Origin: Chloroflexota bacterium
GTDB lineage: Bacteria > Chloroflexota > Anaerolineae > Aggregatilineales > Phototrophicaceae
Length of the DNA stretch: 64,000 nt
NCBI GenBank assembly: GCA_028875185.1
Contig: JAPPFH010000076.1
Span: 1-64,000, forward strand
Direction of reading: 5' to 3'
A model generated the notes under the pieces. It made no database searches and had not been told where the DNA came from. It worked only from the letters and a program-made list of their open reading frames with translations. Both the position numbers and the translations under genes were made by a program. Numbering within the stretch: the first letter of the stretch is position 1; every line of letters begins with the position of its first letter. Positions 1 through 8,906 of the stretch are shown here, in pieces.

Positions 1-172
1 GGAGGGATTTAGGGTGGGGGAAACGAGGGATATATCAACACATTCACCACACCCCGACGCGTCATTTGTCGGAGCCGCGAGCGATTCCTACCGGCATTCG
101 ATCCCCGCGTCCTCTACAATCTCGGTGGCCTCGGTGGTGAAACTTGTACATTAGCGGGCGCGTTTTGGCGCA

Positions 173-883
173 ATGATGAACCAAGCGACAATAAAGCGGC
201 TCAATCAGATCAATCGCGATTTCTACCGCGCGACTGCCGCCGAGTTTGACGCCACGCGCCAAGCCCCCTGGCTCGGCTGGGAGCGGCTGCTCAAATCAAT
301 CGAATTGCCGGTCGAGTCGGTGCTGGACATCGGCTGCGGCAACGGGCGCTTCGCTCTGTTCCTGGCGGAGCGGCAGCCACAGCCCTTCCGCTACATCGGC
401 ATCGATAGCAACGCCGATTTCTTAAGGCGCGCGCGGGAAAAGCTGGCGGCATTCCCTAGCGTTGACGCGGCGCTGATCGAAAGCGACATCGTGTTGGCTA
501 GGCTGCCGCAGCGCGCGGCGCAGTTGGTGACGCTCTTCGGTGTGATACACCACTTGCCGGGTTTCGCGCGCCGGCGAGATTTGCTGGCTTCAGCCGCCGA
601 ATGCGTCGGCGCGGGCGGTTTCCTGGCGCTGGCAGCCTGGCGCTTTTATGAGCAAGAGCGCTTCAGGCGGCGCATCGTCCACTGGAGCGCGGACATCACG
701 GTGGAGAAACATGACTATCTGCTGGATTGGCGGGGCGGCAATCGGGCGCTGCGCTATTGCCACTTCGTCGATGATGCGGAACACGAGCAACTGATCAAGG
801 CGACGGGCTTGTCCGTCCTCGCCGATTATCGCGCTGATGGCGCCGAAGGGACGCTGAACCGCTATACGATCCTGCAGCGGTGA
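173..883 (+). CDS. Class I SAM-dependent methyltransferase
   Basis: 236-aa soluble enzyme with a Rossmann-type SAM fold. Motif I is LDIGCGNG at residues 51-58, followed by an acidic strand end (GIDSNADF, about residues 77-84) and the LFGVIHHLPG segment near 120-130. The N-terminal NRDFYRATAAEFDATR stretch resembles the Trm9/UbiE-like methyltransferases that act on tRNA or small molecules, but the substrate cannot be told from sequence. ATG codons at 173 and 176 both fit as starts. It stands alone: the next gene is on the other strand and no operon partner is visible. The family call is firm; the substrate is unknown. Confidence 0.85.
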   Translation: MMNQATIKRLNQINRDFYRATAAEFDATRQAPWLGWERLLKSIELPVESVLDIGCGNGRFALFLAERQPQPFRYIGIDSNADFLRRAREKLAAFPSVDAALIESDIVLARLPQRAAQLVTLFGVIHHLPGFARRRDLLASAAECVGAGGFLALAAWRFYEQERFRRRIVHWSADITVEKHDYLLDWRGGNRALRYCHFVDDAEHEQLIKATGLSVLADYRADGAEGTLNRYTILQR

Positions 884-963
884 ACAGGTCCTCATATTGC
901 TGCGCAAAGGGACAAGGCATTGGAGCCGCCCGCTTGACGCAGCATAGGTTGTCCAGGTCTGAT

Positions 964-1016
964 GTGTCTACGGGCGACCGTTCCGCGCAGTCTGCCTGGC
1001 GCAGTGGGTCGCCCGC
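964..1016. repeat. GC-rich intergenic repeat (GTGTCTACG / GGTCGCCCGCC family)
   Basis: The gap between two convergent genes holds GTGTCTACGGGCGACC and AGTGGGTCGCCCGCC, which recur in many other gaps of this window (for example 24643, 36247, 51273, 57845). It partly overlaps nothing coding. It is probably a dispersed non-coding repeat rather than a gene. Confidence 0.5.
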
Positions 1017-1042
1017 CTTGACGGGTAAAGAACGAACGCGCC

Positions 1043-2302
1043 CTAGCAGTGGCCGCTCAGCCAGTATGGATTCGTCCCCGAGGTGTTGTTGCCTTCTTCG
1101 AACTCAGCCACTCTGTTGTCGTAGTCGACGGTAGCGCTTATATGATGTAGCGTCTCGACGTGGACCGTTGGGGTTATGAACGCCCCCCCGACAGTTTGCA
1201 AGGCGCCGGCGGGCACCGCGCTGAAGGGAATCGTGGTCGTCTGCGGCGAGGCAGTTCCATTTAAGCCGCTGTCTCGCACCTCAATCAGCCCGCCATTGGG
1301 CGCGTTGGCGCTGCCGGCGTTTCTGATGGTCACCTCAATTCCGTAGGTTTCGCCGCATTTCACGCCGTGAGGGTGGACCTGAATATGATGGATGACGAGA
1401 TCGACACCGCTCTGTGGCTGCTGCGGTTGGGGCGGCGGGACAGCGGTCGGTATTGGCACAGGCGTCGGCGGCGGTGGGGGCGGCGGATTGATCCGCGGCA
1501 TATTGCTGAGGTCACCCGAAGTATTCACGATGCCGGGATAGATGAAGCCACTGCGCCCGTTTGCGAGCTCAATATAGTACCAGCCCGTTCCGCGACTGCT
1601 GATGCCCTTGATCAGCGCCGAGTCGCCGTCGAGCAAGTGACCGATTACGTGGTAGACGGTTGAATCGCCGGCGCGCACATTGGAATTAACATTAGCAGTG
1701 ACGCGCGGTCCGGGATCTTCCGTGGGCTCCGGTTCGGGCGCCGCATCTTCATCCATGTCTTCATCCATGTCGTCGTCCATGTCTTGTTCCATATCCGGCT
1801 CTGTTGCCGCCGCTTCCTGCTCAGCCGATTCCATCTGCTGCTCCGCTGCGGCTGCCGGCGGGTTGTTCTCCACACGGATGGGGCTGACGCGGAAATACTC
1901 CGGCATGTCGCCGCCGGAATTTATCGTCAGCCGCAGTTCGTATATCCCATCGCGCAGGGTGACCGTATTCCATACGCCAAGCACATCATCAGAGACCGCC
2001 TCGATCCGCGGCAAGGTCGCCGGGAACCATTGATTGTCGTCCTCGCTGTCCGCCATCATGTCGAGCGCGAGCGGGCGGAACTCGACGAAGAAGTTGCGCA
2101 TCGCTTCCAGCGTCACGGTGCCGTAGATGTCGACGCTGTCGCGCACAACATAAACCGGCGGCGGGAAACTGATATGGGCTTCCGGGTTCACCATGTCCGG
2201 ATCTATGGGATCGATCGGGTTGGCGTTTTCTTGCGCTAGCGCGGACGGGGCCAGCAACAATAATGTGAGAATGACATACATCAGAAACTTACTACGCTTC
2301 AT
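1043..2302 (-). CDS. Secreted SH3b plus CARDB domain protein with acidic repeat
   Basis: 419 aa from the ATG at 2302, which has GGAGGC 7 nt upstream. Residues 1-24 form a signal peptide ending ALAQ. A beta-rich region (25-150) is followed by an Asp/Met-rich low-complexity tract (168-186) encoded by short tandem repeats, a bacterial SH3 domain (201-258, NVRAGDSTVYHVIGHL...GWYYIEL), a proline run (271-298) and a C-terminal CARDB adhesion-like domain (300-412, ending DYDNRVAEFEEGNN). It is likely exported and exposed at the cell surface, binding wall or glycan. SH3b and CARDB assignments are from family motifs; the acidic tract may bind cations, which is inference. Confidence 0.85.
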   Translation of the reverse strand: MKRSKFLMYVILTLLLLAPSALAQENANPIDPIDPDMVNPEAHISFPPPVYVVRDSVDIYGTVTLEAMRNFFVEFRPLALDMMADSEDDNQWFPATLPRIEAVSDDVLGVWNTVTLRDGIYELRLTINSGGDMPEYFRVSPIRVENNPPAAAAEQQMESAEQEAAATEPDMEQDMDDDMDEDMDEDAAPEPEPTEDPGPRVTANVNSNVRAGDSTVYHVIGHLLDGDSALIKGISSRGTGWYYIELANGRSGFIYPGIVNTSGDLSNMPRINPPPPPPPTPVPIPTAVPPPQPQQPQSGVDLVIHHIQVHPHGVKCGETYGIEVTIRNAGSANAPNGGLIEVRDSGLNGTASPQTTTIPFSAVPAGALQTVGGAFITPTVHVETLHHISATVDYDNRVAEFEEGNNTSGTNPYWLSGHC

Positions 2303-2572
2303 GATTGTGCCTCCTGATATGCAAATTCGCCTAACGCGGCTTCGTCTGAATGGAAATCCTGCCATCTATAATAGGATGAAATGAGGATGTTCGCTTGACG
2401 CTGGGGCGCGGACTCAATAGCGATCCGCTCCACTTGGACGCATTGCGCTAGGAAACGCACTACCATTTCCCACTCATTTGCTTTAGTGTTTGCCCCATTG
2501 CAATCGGGTTCCTTCAAACGGCTCGTGCCGGGCTGAGGGCATTATGACGCGCGCTTGCGCTGCGACTTTGGC

Positions 2573-3268
2573 ATGACTCAAAACGCGATCGTCATCATTC
2601 GCGATCTGTATAAGACCTACCACGAAGGCGACCGCAAATTGCCCGTGCTTGAAGGCGTCAGCCTCGATATTGCGGCTGGCGAATTCTTTGCCCTTCTGGG
2701 GGCAAGCGGAAGCGGAAAGAGCACTTTGCTCAATCTGCTCAGCGGCATAGACAGCGCCGACAGTGGTCTCATCCAGATAGACGGCAGCGATATCACGCCG
2801 CTGAACGACAGGCAGCTCACGCTCTTCCGCCGGCATCACATCGGCATCGTCTTTCAATTCTTTAATCTTATTCCCACCTTAACCGTGCGCGAGAACATCA
2901 CTTTGCCCGGCGAATTAAGCGGCTCGCGCCCGGCGGCGGCTCAGGCGCGCGCCGACGAATTGCTGGAACAAGTGGGCTTGCGCGATCGGGCGGCGACCTA
3001 TCCCGATAAACTCAGCGGTGGCGAGCAGCAGCGGGTCGCCATCGCGCGGGCGCTCTTGCATGAACCCAAGCTGGTGCTGGCTGATGAGCCCACCGGCAAC
3101 CTCGATGACGAAACCGGGGGGACGGTTTTACGGCTGCTGCTGCGGCTCACGCGGGAAGCGGGCAAGACCCTGGTCATGGCGACGCACAGTGCCGAAATCG
3201 CGCGCCAAGCCGATCGCTTGGGGCGCATCCATGACGGTCAACTGCAAGTGGAAGCGCCACCGACTTAA
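2573..3268 (+). CDS. LolD/MacB-type ABC transporter ATPase
   Basis: 231-aa nucleotide-binding subunit. Walker [10 protein letters not shown] (43-51), Q-loop Gln95, signature LSGGE (147-151), Walker B LVLADEP (167-173), D-loop and H-loop His205 are all intact, and the [20 protein letters not shown] segment is typical of MacB/LolD/FtsE-like ATPases that work with FtsX-fold permeases. I prefer the ATG at 2573 over a TTG 18 nt upstream because family members start just before the first strand. No permease is adjacent; the only FtsX-type permease in the window is at 48046, so the partner is elsewhere or is that gene. Confidence 0.92.
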   Translation: MTQNAIVIIRDLYKTYHEGDRKLPVLEGVSLDIAAGEFFALLGASGSGKSTLLNLLSGIDSADSGLIQIDGSDITPLNDRQLTLFRRHHIGIVFQFFNLIPTLTVRENITLPGELSGSRPAAAQARADELLEQVGLRDRAATYPDKLSGGEQQRVAIARALLHEPKLVLADEPTGNLDDETGGTVLRLLLRLTREAGKTLVMATHSAEIARQADRLGRIHDGQLQVEAPPT

Positions 3269-3606
3269 AGCCTCGCCCTTATGATTTGCGCCTTGCCCCC
3301 GCGGCGCTGTCAAGCGAATGGTGGCGGCAACTTTCTGCGTTCCGCTCAAAACTAGCTGCAGTTCCAATAGAAGAATGTTGCAAGACGCGGTAAAATAGGC
3401 GCGAGCGCATAAGGCGATCAGTTCATGATTCAGTGAAGCGGCCGAGGGCAAGCGGTCGATCGCGCATAGGAGTGCGCCCGTCTATACGACATCCTGGGCC
3501 GCGCGGCTATTCTCGCTTCCGCCGACGAACGACCTTTTGCTCAATGGGTTGATATTGGTCTCGTACACGGCAAGGTCAGCAGGTTGCAGACGAAAGGGTT
3601 TTGGCA
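3269..3606. other. 338-bp intergenic gap
   Basis: No gene is seen here. A TAAAAT box lies near 3390 (GCGGTAAAATAGGC), the same phrase as the one upstream of the TPR gene at 55085, but no convincing -35 accompanies it. AAAGGG about 8 nt before 3607 is the ribosome binding site of the next gene. Confidence 0.4.
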
Positions 3607-4044
3607 ATGGTCGACCCGGAACAGAATAGCAAAGTCAGAGCCATCCTCTCCGAGTTGCGCGATGTCAACAAAGACAGGCGGCGAACTGCCGTCATGAAGC
3701 TGGGCATGGTCGGTGGCGACCAAGCGCTGCGAACGCTTATTGGCATCGTCGAAAACAGCCAGGAAGACCTGATCGTCCGTGGGCGCGCCGCCTTGATGCT
3801 TGGCAAGCTCAAGGATGACCGCGCTGTGCCGCATCTGATACGCGCCTTGGAAGCGCCCGGCTTCCTCACGCCATTAAACGCGGCTCAGGCTCTGGGCAAG
3901 ATTGGCGATCCGCGCGCCATCACCGCTCTGCTGAGCTTCGCTCACAACAGCAACGACAAGACGCGCGCAGCCGCTGTTGAAGCGCTGCGGCAGTTGGGCT
4001 ACGAATTTGATGTCGCCTTCGGCGAGCCTCAGCCGCAGATTTGA
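3607..4044 (+). CDS. HEAT-repeat protein
   Basis: 145 aa made almost wholly of helical HEAT/PBS-type repeats, e.g. DDRAVPHLIRALEAPG, AAQALGKIGDPRAITALLSF and AAAVEALRQLGYEF. Such proteins form small solenoids and usually mediate protein-protein contacts or act with phycobilin-lyase-like or regulatory partners; no catalytic residues are seen. ATG 3607 with AAAGGG upstream is preferred over TTG 3601. Monocistronic, with unknown partner. Confidence 0.8.
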   Translation: MVDPEQNSKVRAILSELRDVNKDRRRTAVMKLGMVGGDQALRTLIGIVENSQEDLIVRGRAALMLGKLKDDRAVPHLIRALEAPGFLTPLNAAQALGKIGDPRAITALLSFAHNSNDKTRAAAVEALRQLGYEFDVAFGEPQPQI

Positions 4045-4184
4045 TCTATCAGAAATTCCAGATAATTTCCGAATTAATTTTCGGGTTTAAACCAGTGCTT
4101 GGCGCCCGACTTTTTCTGTATTGCGGAAAGTCCCTTCATCTGTGCCGCTTTCGGATTGCTTAGGATTTCGATTATAGCGCTTGA

Positions 4185-4397
4185 TACGGATCACAGGAGC
4201 TTGGCGCAGATCTTGAGAAGGTCAATATCCACGGTGGCGCCATCGTCCTCGGGCGCCCGCTCGGCGCTTCCGGCGCGCGCCTGATGACGGCGCTGATCAA
4301 TGCGCTGGAAACCACCGGCTCCCGCTACGGCTTGCAGACGATGTGCTGTGGCGGCGGCATGGCGACCGCAACAATCATTGAGCGCATTGGACGTTAA
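4185..4397 (+). pseudogene. Thiolase (acetyl-CoA acetyltransferase) 3' relic
   Basis: An open frame with no initiation codon reads ELGADLEKVNIHGGAIVLG, then RPLGASGARLMTALI, then GLQTMCCGGGMATATIIERI and a stop at 4395. This is the C-terminal ~65 residues of a thiolase. The catalytic Cys of the TMCxGGG motif is still there, but the invariant GHP histidine motif reads GRP. A stop at 4182 closes the frame upstream and no other part of the gene remains nearby, so it is a decayed fragment. Confidence 0.8.
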
Positions 4398-4422
4398 TTT
4401 AGCGGGCGGCTGACCAATTCGC

Positions 4423-5556
4423 TCAACCCGCATAACCGACCGGCGCCGGTGTCGCCGCCTCGCGGATGCCAATGCTCTGTGGTGTCGCTTCAGACGCTGC
4501 GCCCGCGGTCAGCGCCGCATCCTGCTGCTGCGCCTGGCAAGCCAGAGCGGATTGATCGCGCCGGGCGATCATATCCGCCCGGTTGACGCGACCGACGGCT
4601 GGCTGCAGTTCGAGCGCCGCCTTGAACTGCGTTTGCGCCGGGCAGTGATCGCCCTGCAGCGCCAGCGCCAGCGCATAATTGCGCAATGATTCCTGGAGAT
4701 CGCCCGCGATTGGCCCGTTGACATAATCCCGCACGCCAAATTCGTAATACATGCTGCTGAACTTGCGCACCGCTTCCGCCGGATTAGTCGTCTTGTAGCG
4801 TTGCCCGTCAAGATAGAGCAGGGCAATGAAGCGTTCGTGGTAGAGATCGTCGATGCTCCCCAGCTCCTCGGCGCGGTCGGTCATCACGATCGCCTCGGAC
4901 AAGTGGCCGCTGCGAAACAGCGCCAGCGCCTGCGCCGTCAGCGCATTCAGAAACAGCGGCTTCACCAACTCACGCTGAAAACTTTCATCAATGCTGATAA
5001 TCGCATCCAGCGTATCAATGGCGGAGGCGTAATCGCTCAGGCGTATGGCGGCTTGCGCTTCCTGGAGCAGCGCCTCCAAATCAAAACCGGCCGAAATCTC
5101 CCCAATGCGCGCTGGAGCCGTCGCCGTCAGTGCCGGCGCGGCGGTCGCTGGCAGGGCGGTGGGAGCGAAAGTATGGGTTGGCGGTGGCGTCGGGCTGGCA
5201 GCAGCGGCGAGACGGGCCGCCGTCGCCATAGGCGCCCACAGCGGCAGGCAGTTGGGCGTCTGCGGCAAGTGCGCCAGATCCTCGAAGCGGTTCTGCGCCA
5301 GTGTCAGGCTGCCTTCCGCCAGATCCAGCGGAATGCGCTCGCATTGGATTTGAATCTCGTCTTGGGTGGCTGCGGCCGAGTTGGCGCGCGCGGTCGCCAG
5401 CCCGGAATGCCAACCTGCATATACCGCGCCGACAACGATGCCGCCGCCGATCAGCATACAAGCGAAGGCGCCGAATCCCCAAAGCAGGCAGCTCAAACCG
5501 CGCCGCTTCCGCCCGTGGTTTGCATGATTCACGATCGCTACGCCTGGTGACTTCAC
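4423..5556 (-). CDS. Membrane-anchored TPR-like protein
   Basis: 377 aa. A short basic cytosolic N-terminus (NHGRKRRG) precedes one transmembrane helix (about residues 18-47), then an extracytoplasmic region with a Pro/Thr/Ala-rich linker (SPTPPPTHTFAPT...) and a helical-repeat half with TPR-like units (ASAIDTLDAIISIDESF, AEALFRSGHLSEAIVMTDRAEEL, CPAQTQFKAALELQPAVGR). The start is GTG 5556 with a GGGATGG stretch upstream. The architecture matches the TPR pair at 55085 and 56345. It is likely a scaffold outside the membrane; no enzyme motif is visible. Confidence 0.75.
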   Translation of the reverse strand: MKSPGVAIVNHANHGRKRRGLSCLLWGFGAFACMLIGGGIVVGAVYAGWHSGLATARANSAAATQDEIQIQCERIPLDLAEGSLTLAQNRFEDLAHLPQTPNCLPLWAPMATAARLAAAASPTPPPTHTFAPTALPATAAPALTATAPARIGEISAGFDLEALLQEAQAAIRLSDYASAIDTLDAIISIDESFQRELVKPLFLNALTAQALALFRSGHLSEAIVMTDRAEELGSIDDLYHERFIALLYLDGQRYKTTNPAEAVRKFSSMYYEFGVRDYVNGPIAGDLQESLRNYALALALQGDHCPAQTQFKAALELQPAVGRVNRADMIARRDQSALACQAQQQDAALTAGAASEATPQSIGIREAATPAPVGYAG

Positions 5557-5952
5557 AGTCCATCCCGCTGATTAGTCAGTCGCCTGCGATCCTAAGCTCG
5601 ACGGCGGATTGACCCAGCTCTTTTGCGCCTAACTGAAACGGCGCGTATTATAAATGAGTAACCTGGCGCTCGCCAGCCATCGCTATGGCGGCGATTAATC
5701 CCGCGCTAACCAATTCGGGAGTGGTGAATACTGACGATACGGATTCAGCCCGATCTTGTCAAGAAATCTCTGTGCCCTCTTTGTCTCTGTGGTGAATTAC
5801 GCCCTGTGAAACTCGCCAATCATCGTAACTCTTCAATATTCACCACTCCCGCCAATTCGAATTTGTTTCATTCAATTGAATTTCAGTTAGAATAGAAGGG
5901 AGGTTCCATCTATCCGGGACCAAGACGGTACAGCCAAGGAGAACAGAGGCCC
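5557..5952. other. Intergenic region with 14-bp inverted repeat and promoter candidate
   Basis: No gene is seen. GGGAGTGGTGAATA at 5717-5730 recurs inverted as TATTCACCACTCCC at 5837-5850; between them lies a CTCTTTGTCTCTGTGGTGAA phrase (about 5778-5797) resembling phrases at 121-146 and 63340-63360. A TAGAAT box at 5888-5893 is a possible -10 for the importer gene at 5953, with no good -35. AAGGAGA near 5937 is that gene's ribosome binding site. Confidence 0.55.
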
Positions 5953-7689
5953 ATGAACAAATACATCCGCATCGTTATGCTCGCCGCGGCGCTGGCATTA
6001 ACTGCGATGCTCTTCGCGCCGGCCGCAGCTCAGGATATGGGCAGTGGCGCTCCCATCATTGAACCTAATTTTGGCGACGATCCCACGACCTTCAATCCGA
6101 TTATCGCCAATGATGGCACGTCCTACGATGTCATCAACCGTATGTTTCCCGATTTCATCGGCATCGATTCCGCCACCGTTCAATATATGGGCGGCGCGAA
6201 AGGCGCGCTGGTTAGCAGTTGGGATATTGCCGAAGATGGCGTCACCTATACCTTCCATCTGCGCAGCGACATGGTATGGAGCGATGGCGTTCCTATTACC
6301 GCGAACGATGTCGCCTGGTTTCTCGATGCCGTCCTCAGTGGCGAAACGTCAACGCCGCGGCAGGAATTGTCAAACCGCATCTCCAGTTACGAAGTTGTCG
6401 ACGATAACACGCTGACCATCGTCTTTAACGAGGCGAACTGCACGCTGATTGATACGCTCAACCCGGTATTCCCGGTGCCGGCGCATGTATACGAAGAGGT
6501 CTACGGCGACGATTATGCCGGTATGGACGAGAGTGATTACAACCTGAATCCGACAACCACGGGCGGGGGCGTCTTTGTCTTCTCGAATTTCCGCCCGGGC
6601 GAACAGACCACCCTGCTGGCGAATGCCGACTTCAACGATGCCGAACTGGGCGCGGTCATCCCTGAAGGCTGGGTCTTCAAGGTCGTCACCGATCAAGTGG
6701 TGCAGATGGAGCAGTTTTTCGCTGGCGAGCTGAGCTTCGTCGCCAGTGTGCCGCAAGCAAACCGCGACGATGTAAAGGACCGCGGCGCCGCTGGCGAATT
6801 CCAGACCTTTGAAACGCCCGCCTCTACCATCCGCTTCCTCTCGCTAAATCTCGCCGACCCCAACAATCCGCAAGATGGCTTGGATGAAGACGGCAATGTG
6901 ATTGACCAAGGTCACCACCCGATTCTTGGCGATGTCCGCGTTCGCCAAGCGCTGAATTACGGTATGAACTTTGACGAGGTCAACGAGGGCGCCTTCTTCA
7001 ACACGGGCGTGCCGGTCGCCTCGCACGTCCGCCCCACTGATTGGAGCTTCCCCGCGGGCTTGGAACCCTATCCATTCGATCCGGACAAAGCGATGGCGCT
7101 GCTGGACGAAGCCGGTTTCACCGATAGCGATGACGATGGCGTTCGCGAATGCAATGGCTGTGAACATGCCGAAGAGGGCGCGCCGCTTGCGCTGACGGTC
7201 AAGACCAACGCCGGCAATACCTCGCAAGAAGCGCTTTACACGATCTTGCAAGATCAATGGAACGAAATCGGCTTCGATATCACCGTCGAATTCGTCGAGT
7301 TTGGCACCCTGGTCAGCGAGTTCACGGCGCAGACTTACGATGCCATCGGCGTATTTTGGGGTTTGGCGACGCCAGCCAACCCGAACGGCATCGCTGATAT
7401 CTTCCTGCCGGAAGCTGATGTGCTTGGCGCCGGATACAATACGCAGTCCTTCAACAACCCCCGCCTTAACCAGCTGATCGAAGAGGCGCGCAACCTGCCC
7501 GGCTGCGATGTCGAAACGCGCAAAGCCATGTACGGCGAAGCCTATCAAATCCTGCGCGATGAATCGCCTTGGATCTGGATCAGCACCGGCAACGTCCTGC
7601 TGGCGGCGCAGACAAATGTAGAGAACTGGGCGCCGCGCGCCGGCGGTGCGCGCTGGAATATCGACGCCTGGACAATCACGGACATGTAA
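5953..7689 (+). CDS. ABC transporter solute-binding protein, family 5 (peptide/nickel type)
   Basis: 578-aa periplasmic-type binding protein. Residues 1-26 form a signal peptide (APAAAQ). The SBP_bac_5 core shows PTTFNPIIANDGTSYDVINR, then GVTYTFHLRSDMVWSDG, and later VRQALNYGMNFDEV. Two acidic turns, DEDG at about 311 and DSDDDGVREC at 391-400, look like calcium-type loops. It captures peptides or similar solutes for the permeases at 7761 and 8907. AAGGAGA gives the ribosome binding site. The ligand is unknown and no lipobox is present. Confidence 0.93.
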   Translation: MNKYIRIVMLAAALALTAMLFAPAAAQDMGSGAPIIEPNFGDDPTTFNPIIANDGTSYDVINRMFPDFIGIDSATVQYMGGAKGALVSSWDIAEDGVTYTFHLRSDMVWSDGVPITANDVAWFLDAVLSGETSTPRQELSNRISSYEVVDDNTLTIVFNEANCTLIDTLNPVFPVPAHVYEEVYGDDYAGMDESDYNLNPTTTGGGVFVFSNFRPGEQTTLLANADFNDAELGAVIPEGWVFKVVTDQVVQMEQFFAGELSFVASVPQANRDDVKDRGAAGEFQTFETPASTIRFLSLNLADPNNPQDGLDEDGNVIDQGHHPILGDVRVRQALNYGMNFDEVNEGAFFNTGVPVASHVRPTDWSFPAGLEPYPFDPDKAMALLDEAGFTDSDDDGVRECNGCEHAEEGAPLALTVKTNAGNTSQEALYTILQDQWNEIGFDITVEFVEFGTLVSEFTAQTYDAIGVFWGLATPANPNGIADIFLPEADVLGAGYNTQSFNNPRLNQLIEEARNLPGCDVETRKAMYGEAYQILRDESPWIWISTGNVLLAAQTNVENWAPRAGGARWNIDAWTITDM

Positions 7690-7714
7690 TACGATCGACC
7701 GCTGCTGTTTTTTA

Positions 7715-7742
7715 CGGTCCTCCCTGATAAACGGGAGGACCG
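7715..7742 (+). other. Strong hairpin between binding protein and permease genes
   Basis: GGTCCTCCC (7716-7724) and GGGAGGACC (7733-7741) form a perfect 9-bp stem with an 8-nt loop, plus a C-G pair at 7715/7742. No U-run follows on the + strand. Such hairpins after binding-protein genes often protect the upstream mRNA and lower permease expression; that role is inferred. Confidence 0.75.
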
Positions 7743-7760
7743 CTTGCATACCAATAAATC

Positions 7761-8888
7761 ATGACGAAATATATTATTCGCCGCCTTGTTCAAGCCGTCC
7801 CGATCTTCATCGGCATAACCATCTTGTCCTACGTGCTCATAGCGATTACGCCCGGCGGCCCGGTCGAGACGCTCGCGTTCAACAATCGGCTCAAACCGCG
7901 CGAGCGAGAAGAGCTGAAGTACATACTGGGCATTAACGATCCGCTGCCGGTGCAGTATATCCGCTGGCTGCTGGGCGACGATTGGATGCGTTGGGACAGC
8001 GACGGCGATGGCATTGCCGATGGGGCGCTGTTCTTCATCGACATGTATGGACCCGTGCTGGATGACAGAGGCAAACCGACGATCGACGCGGCGAGTGGCG
8101 AGGCGCTAGCGAAGCCGCTGCCGCCGGGTGATCAACGCGGCATCCTGCGTGGTGACTTCGGCAACTCATTCTACTTCAAGCGTCCCGCCATTAAGATCTT
8201 GGTGGAGCGCCTGCCCGCGACCCTGGAGCTGGGGTTGACCGCTCTGGTTGTCGGCGTTGTGTTAGGCATCGGCGTCGGCATCCTGGCCGCTGTCAGCTAC
8301 GGTGGCTTTTTCGACCAATCAAGTCGCATTGGCGCGGTCATCGTCAATTCCATACCGAATTTCGGTTTGGGTCTGCTGTTGCTGCTCTTGTTCGGCTCGA
8401 CATTGCAGATATTGCCCCTGGGCGGCCGCTGCCGGACGACGCTTGATCCAACCTGTCCGCCCCTGCCCGAGCGGCTCGAGTATCTCATATTGCCGACGAT
8501 CGTGCTGGCGGCTGGCGCCGTCGCCGGTTATTCCCGCATCATGCGCTCCTCCATGCTCGATGTGGTATCCGAAGATTACATCCGCACAGCGCGCTCCAAG
8601 GGGCTTGGCGAACGCGCCATCTGGCTGCGTCACGGCATGCGCAACGCTTTCATACCAATCGCGACGTTTCTTGGTCCTTCAATCACATTTTTATTGAGCG
8701 GCGCCGCCATCGTCGAATCGGTATTTTCTTGGCCTGGCGTCGGCCGGCAAGCGGTAAACGCCGTCGTCCAGCGCGATTTTCCCGTCGTGATGATCGTCGT
8801 CATTTACGCGTCGATCGCCAATATACTGGGCTATCTGATCTCCGATATTCTCTACGGGATCATCGATCCACGTATCGGCTACAACTAG
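7761..8888 (+). CDS. ABC transporter permease, DppB/OppB type
   Basis: 375-aa inner-membrane subunit with six predicted helices. The N-terminal IRRLVQAVPIFIGITILSYVLI and the C-terminal cytoplasmic loop (YIRTARSKGLGERAIWLRH) that docks the ATPase are typical of the DppB family. It is longer than the usual 310-335 aa because the first extracytoplasmic loop (about residues 70-130) is enlarged and carries DSDGDGIAD at 79-87, an EF-hand-like calcium loop. It lies 72 bp after the binding-protein gene and 19 bp before the second permease. Confidence 0.92.
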   Translation: MTKYIIRRLVQAVPIFIGITILSYVLIAITPGGPVETLAFNNRLKPREREELKYILGINDPLPVQYIRWLLGDDWMRWDSDGDGIADGALFFIDMYGPVLDDRGKPTIDAASGEALAKPLPPGDQRGILRGDFGNSFYFKRPAIKILVERLPATLELGLTALVVGVVLGIGVGILAAVSYGGFFDQSSRIGAVIVNSIPNFGLGLLLLLLFGSTLQILPLGGRCRTTLDPTCPPLPERLEYLILPTIVLAAGAVAGYSRIMRSSMLDVVSEDYIRTARSKGLGERAIWLRHGMRNAFIPIATFLGPSITFLLSGAAIVESVFSWPGVGRQAVNAVVQRDFPVVMIVVIYASIANILGYLISDILYGIIDPRIGYN

Positions 8889-8906
8889 GGCAGGGGGCAA
8901 GCGCGC

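Noticed and set aside
7715..7742. Intrinsic terminator between the binding protein and DppB genes
   Set aside because: The stem is strong but no U-run follows on either strand; it fits an mRNA-stabilising hairpin instead.
6844..7749. A 301-aa open frame antisense to the family-5 binding-protein gene
   Set aside because: No domain, and the + strand gene has full-length homology and a signal peptide.
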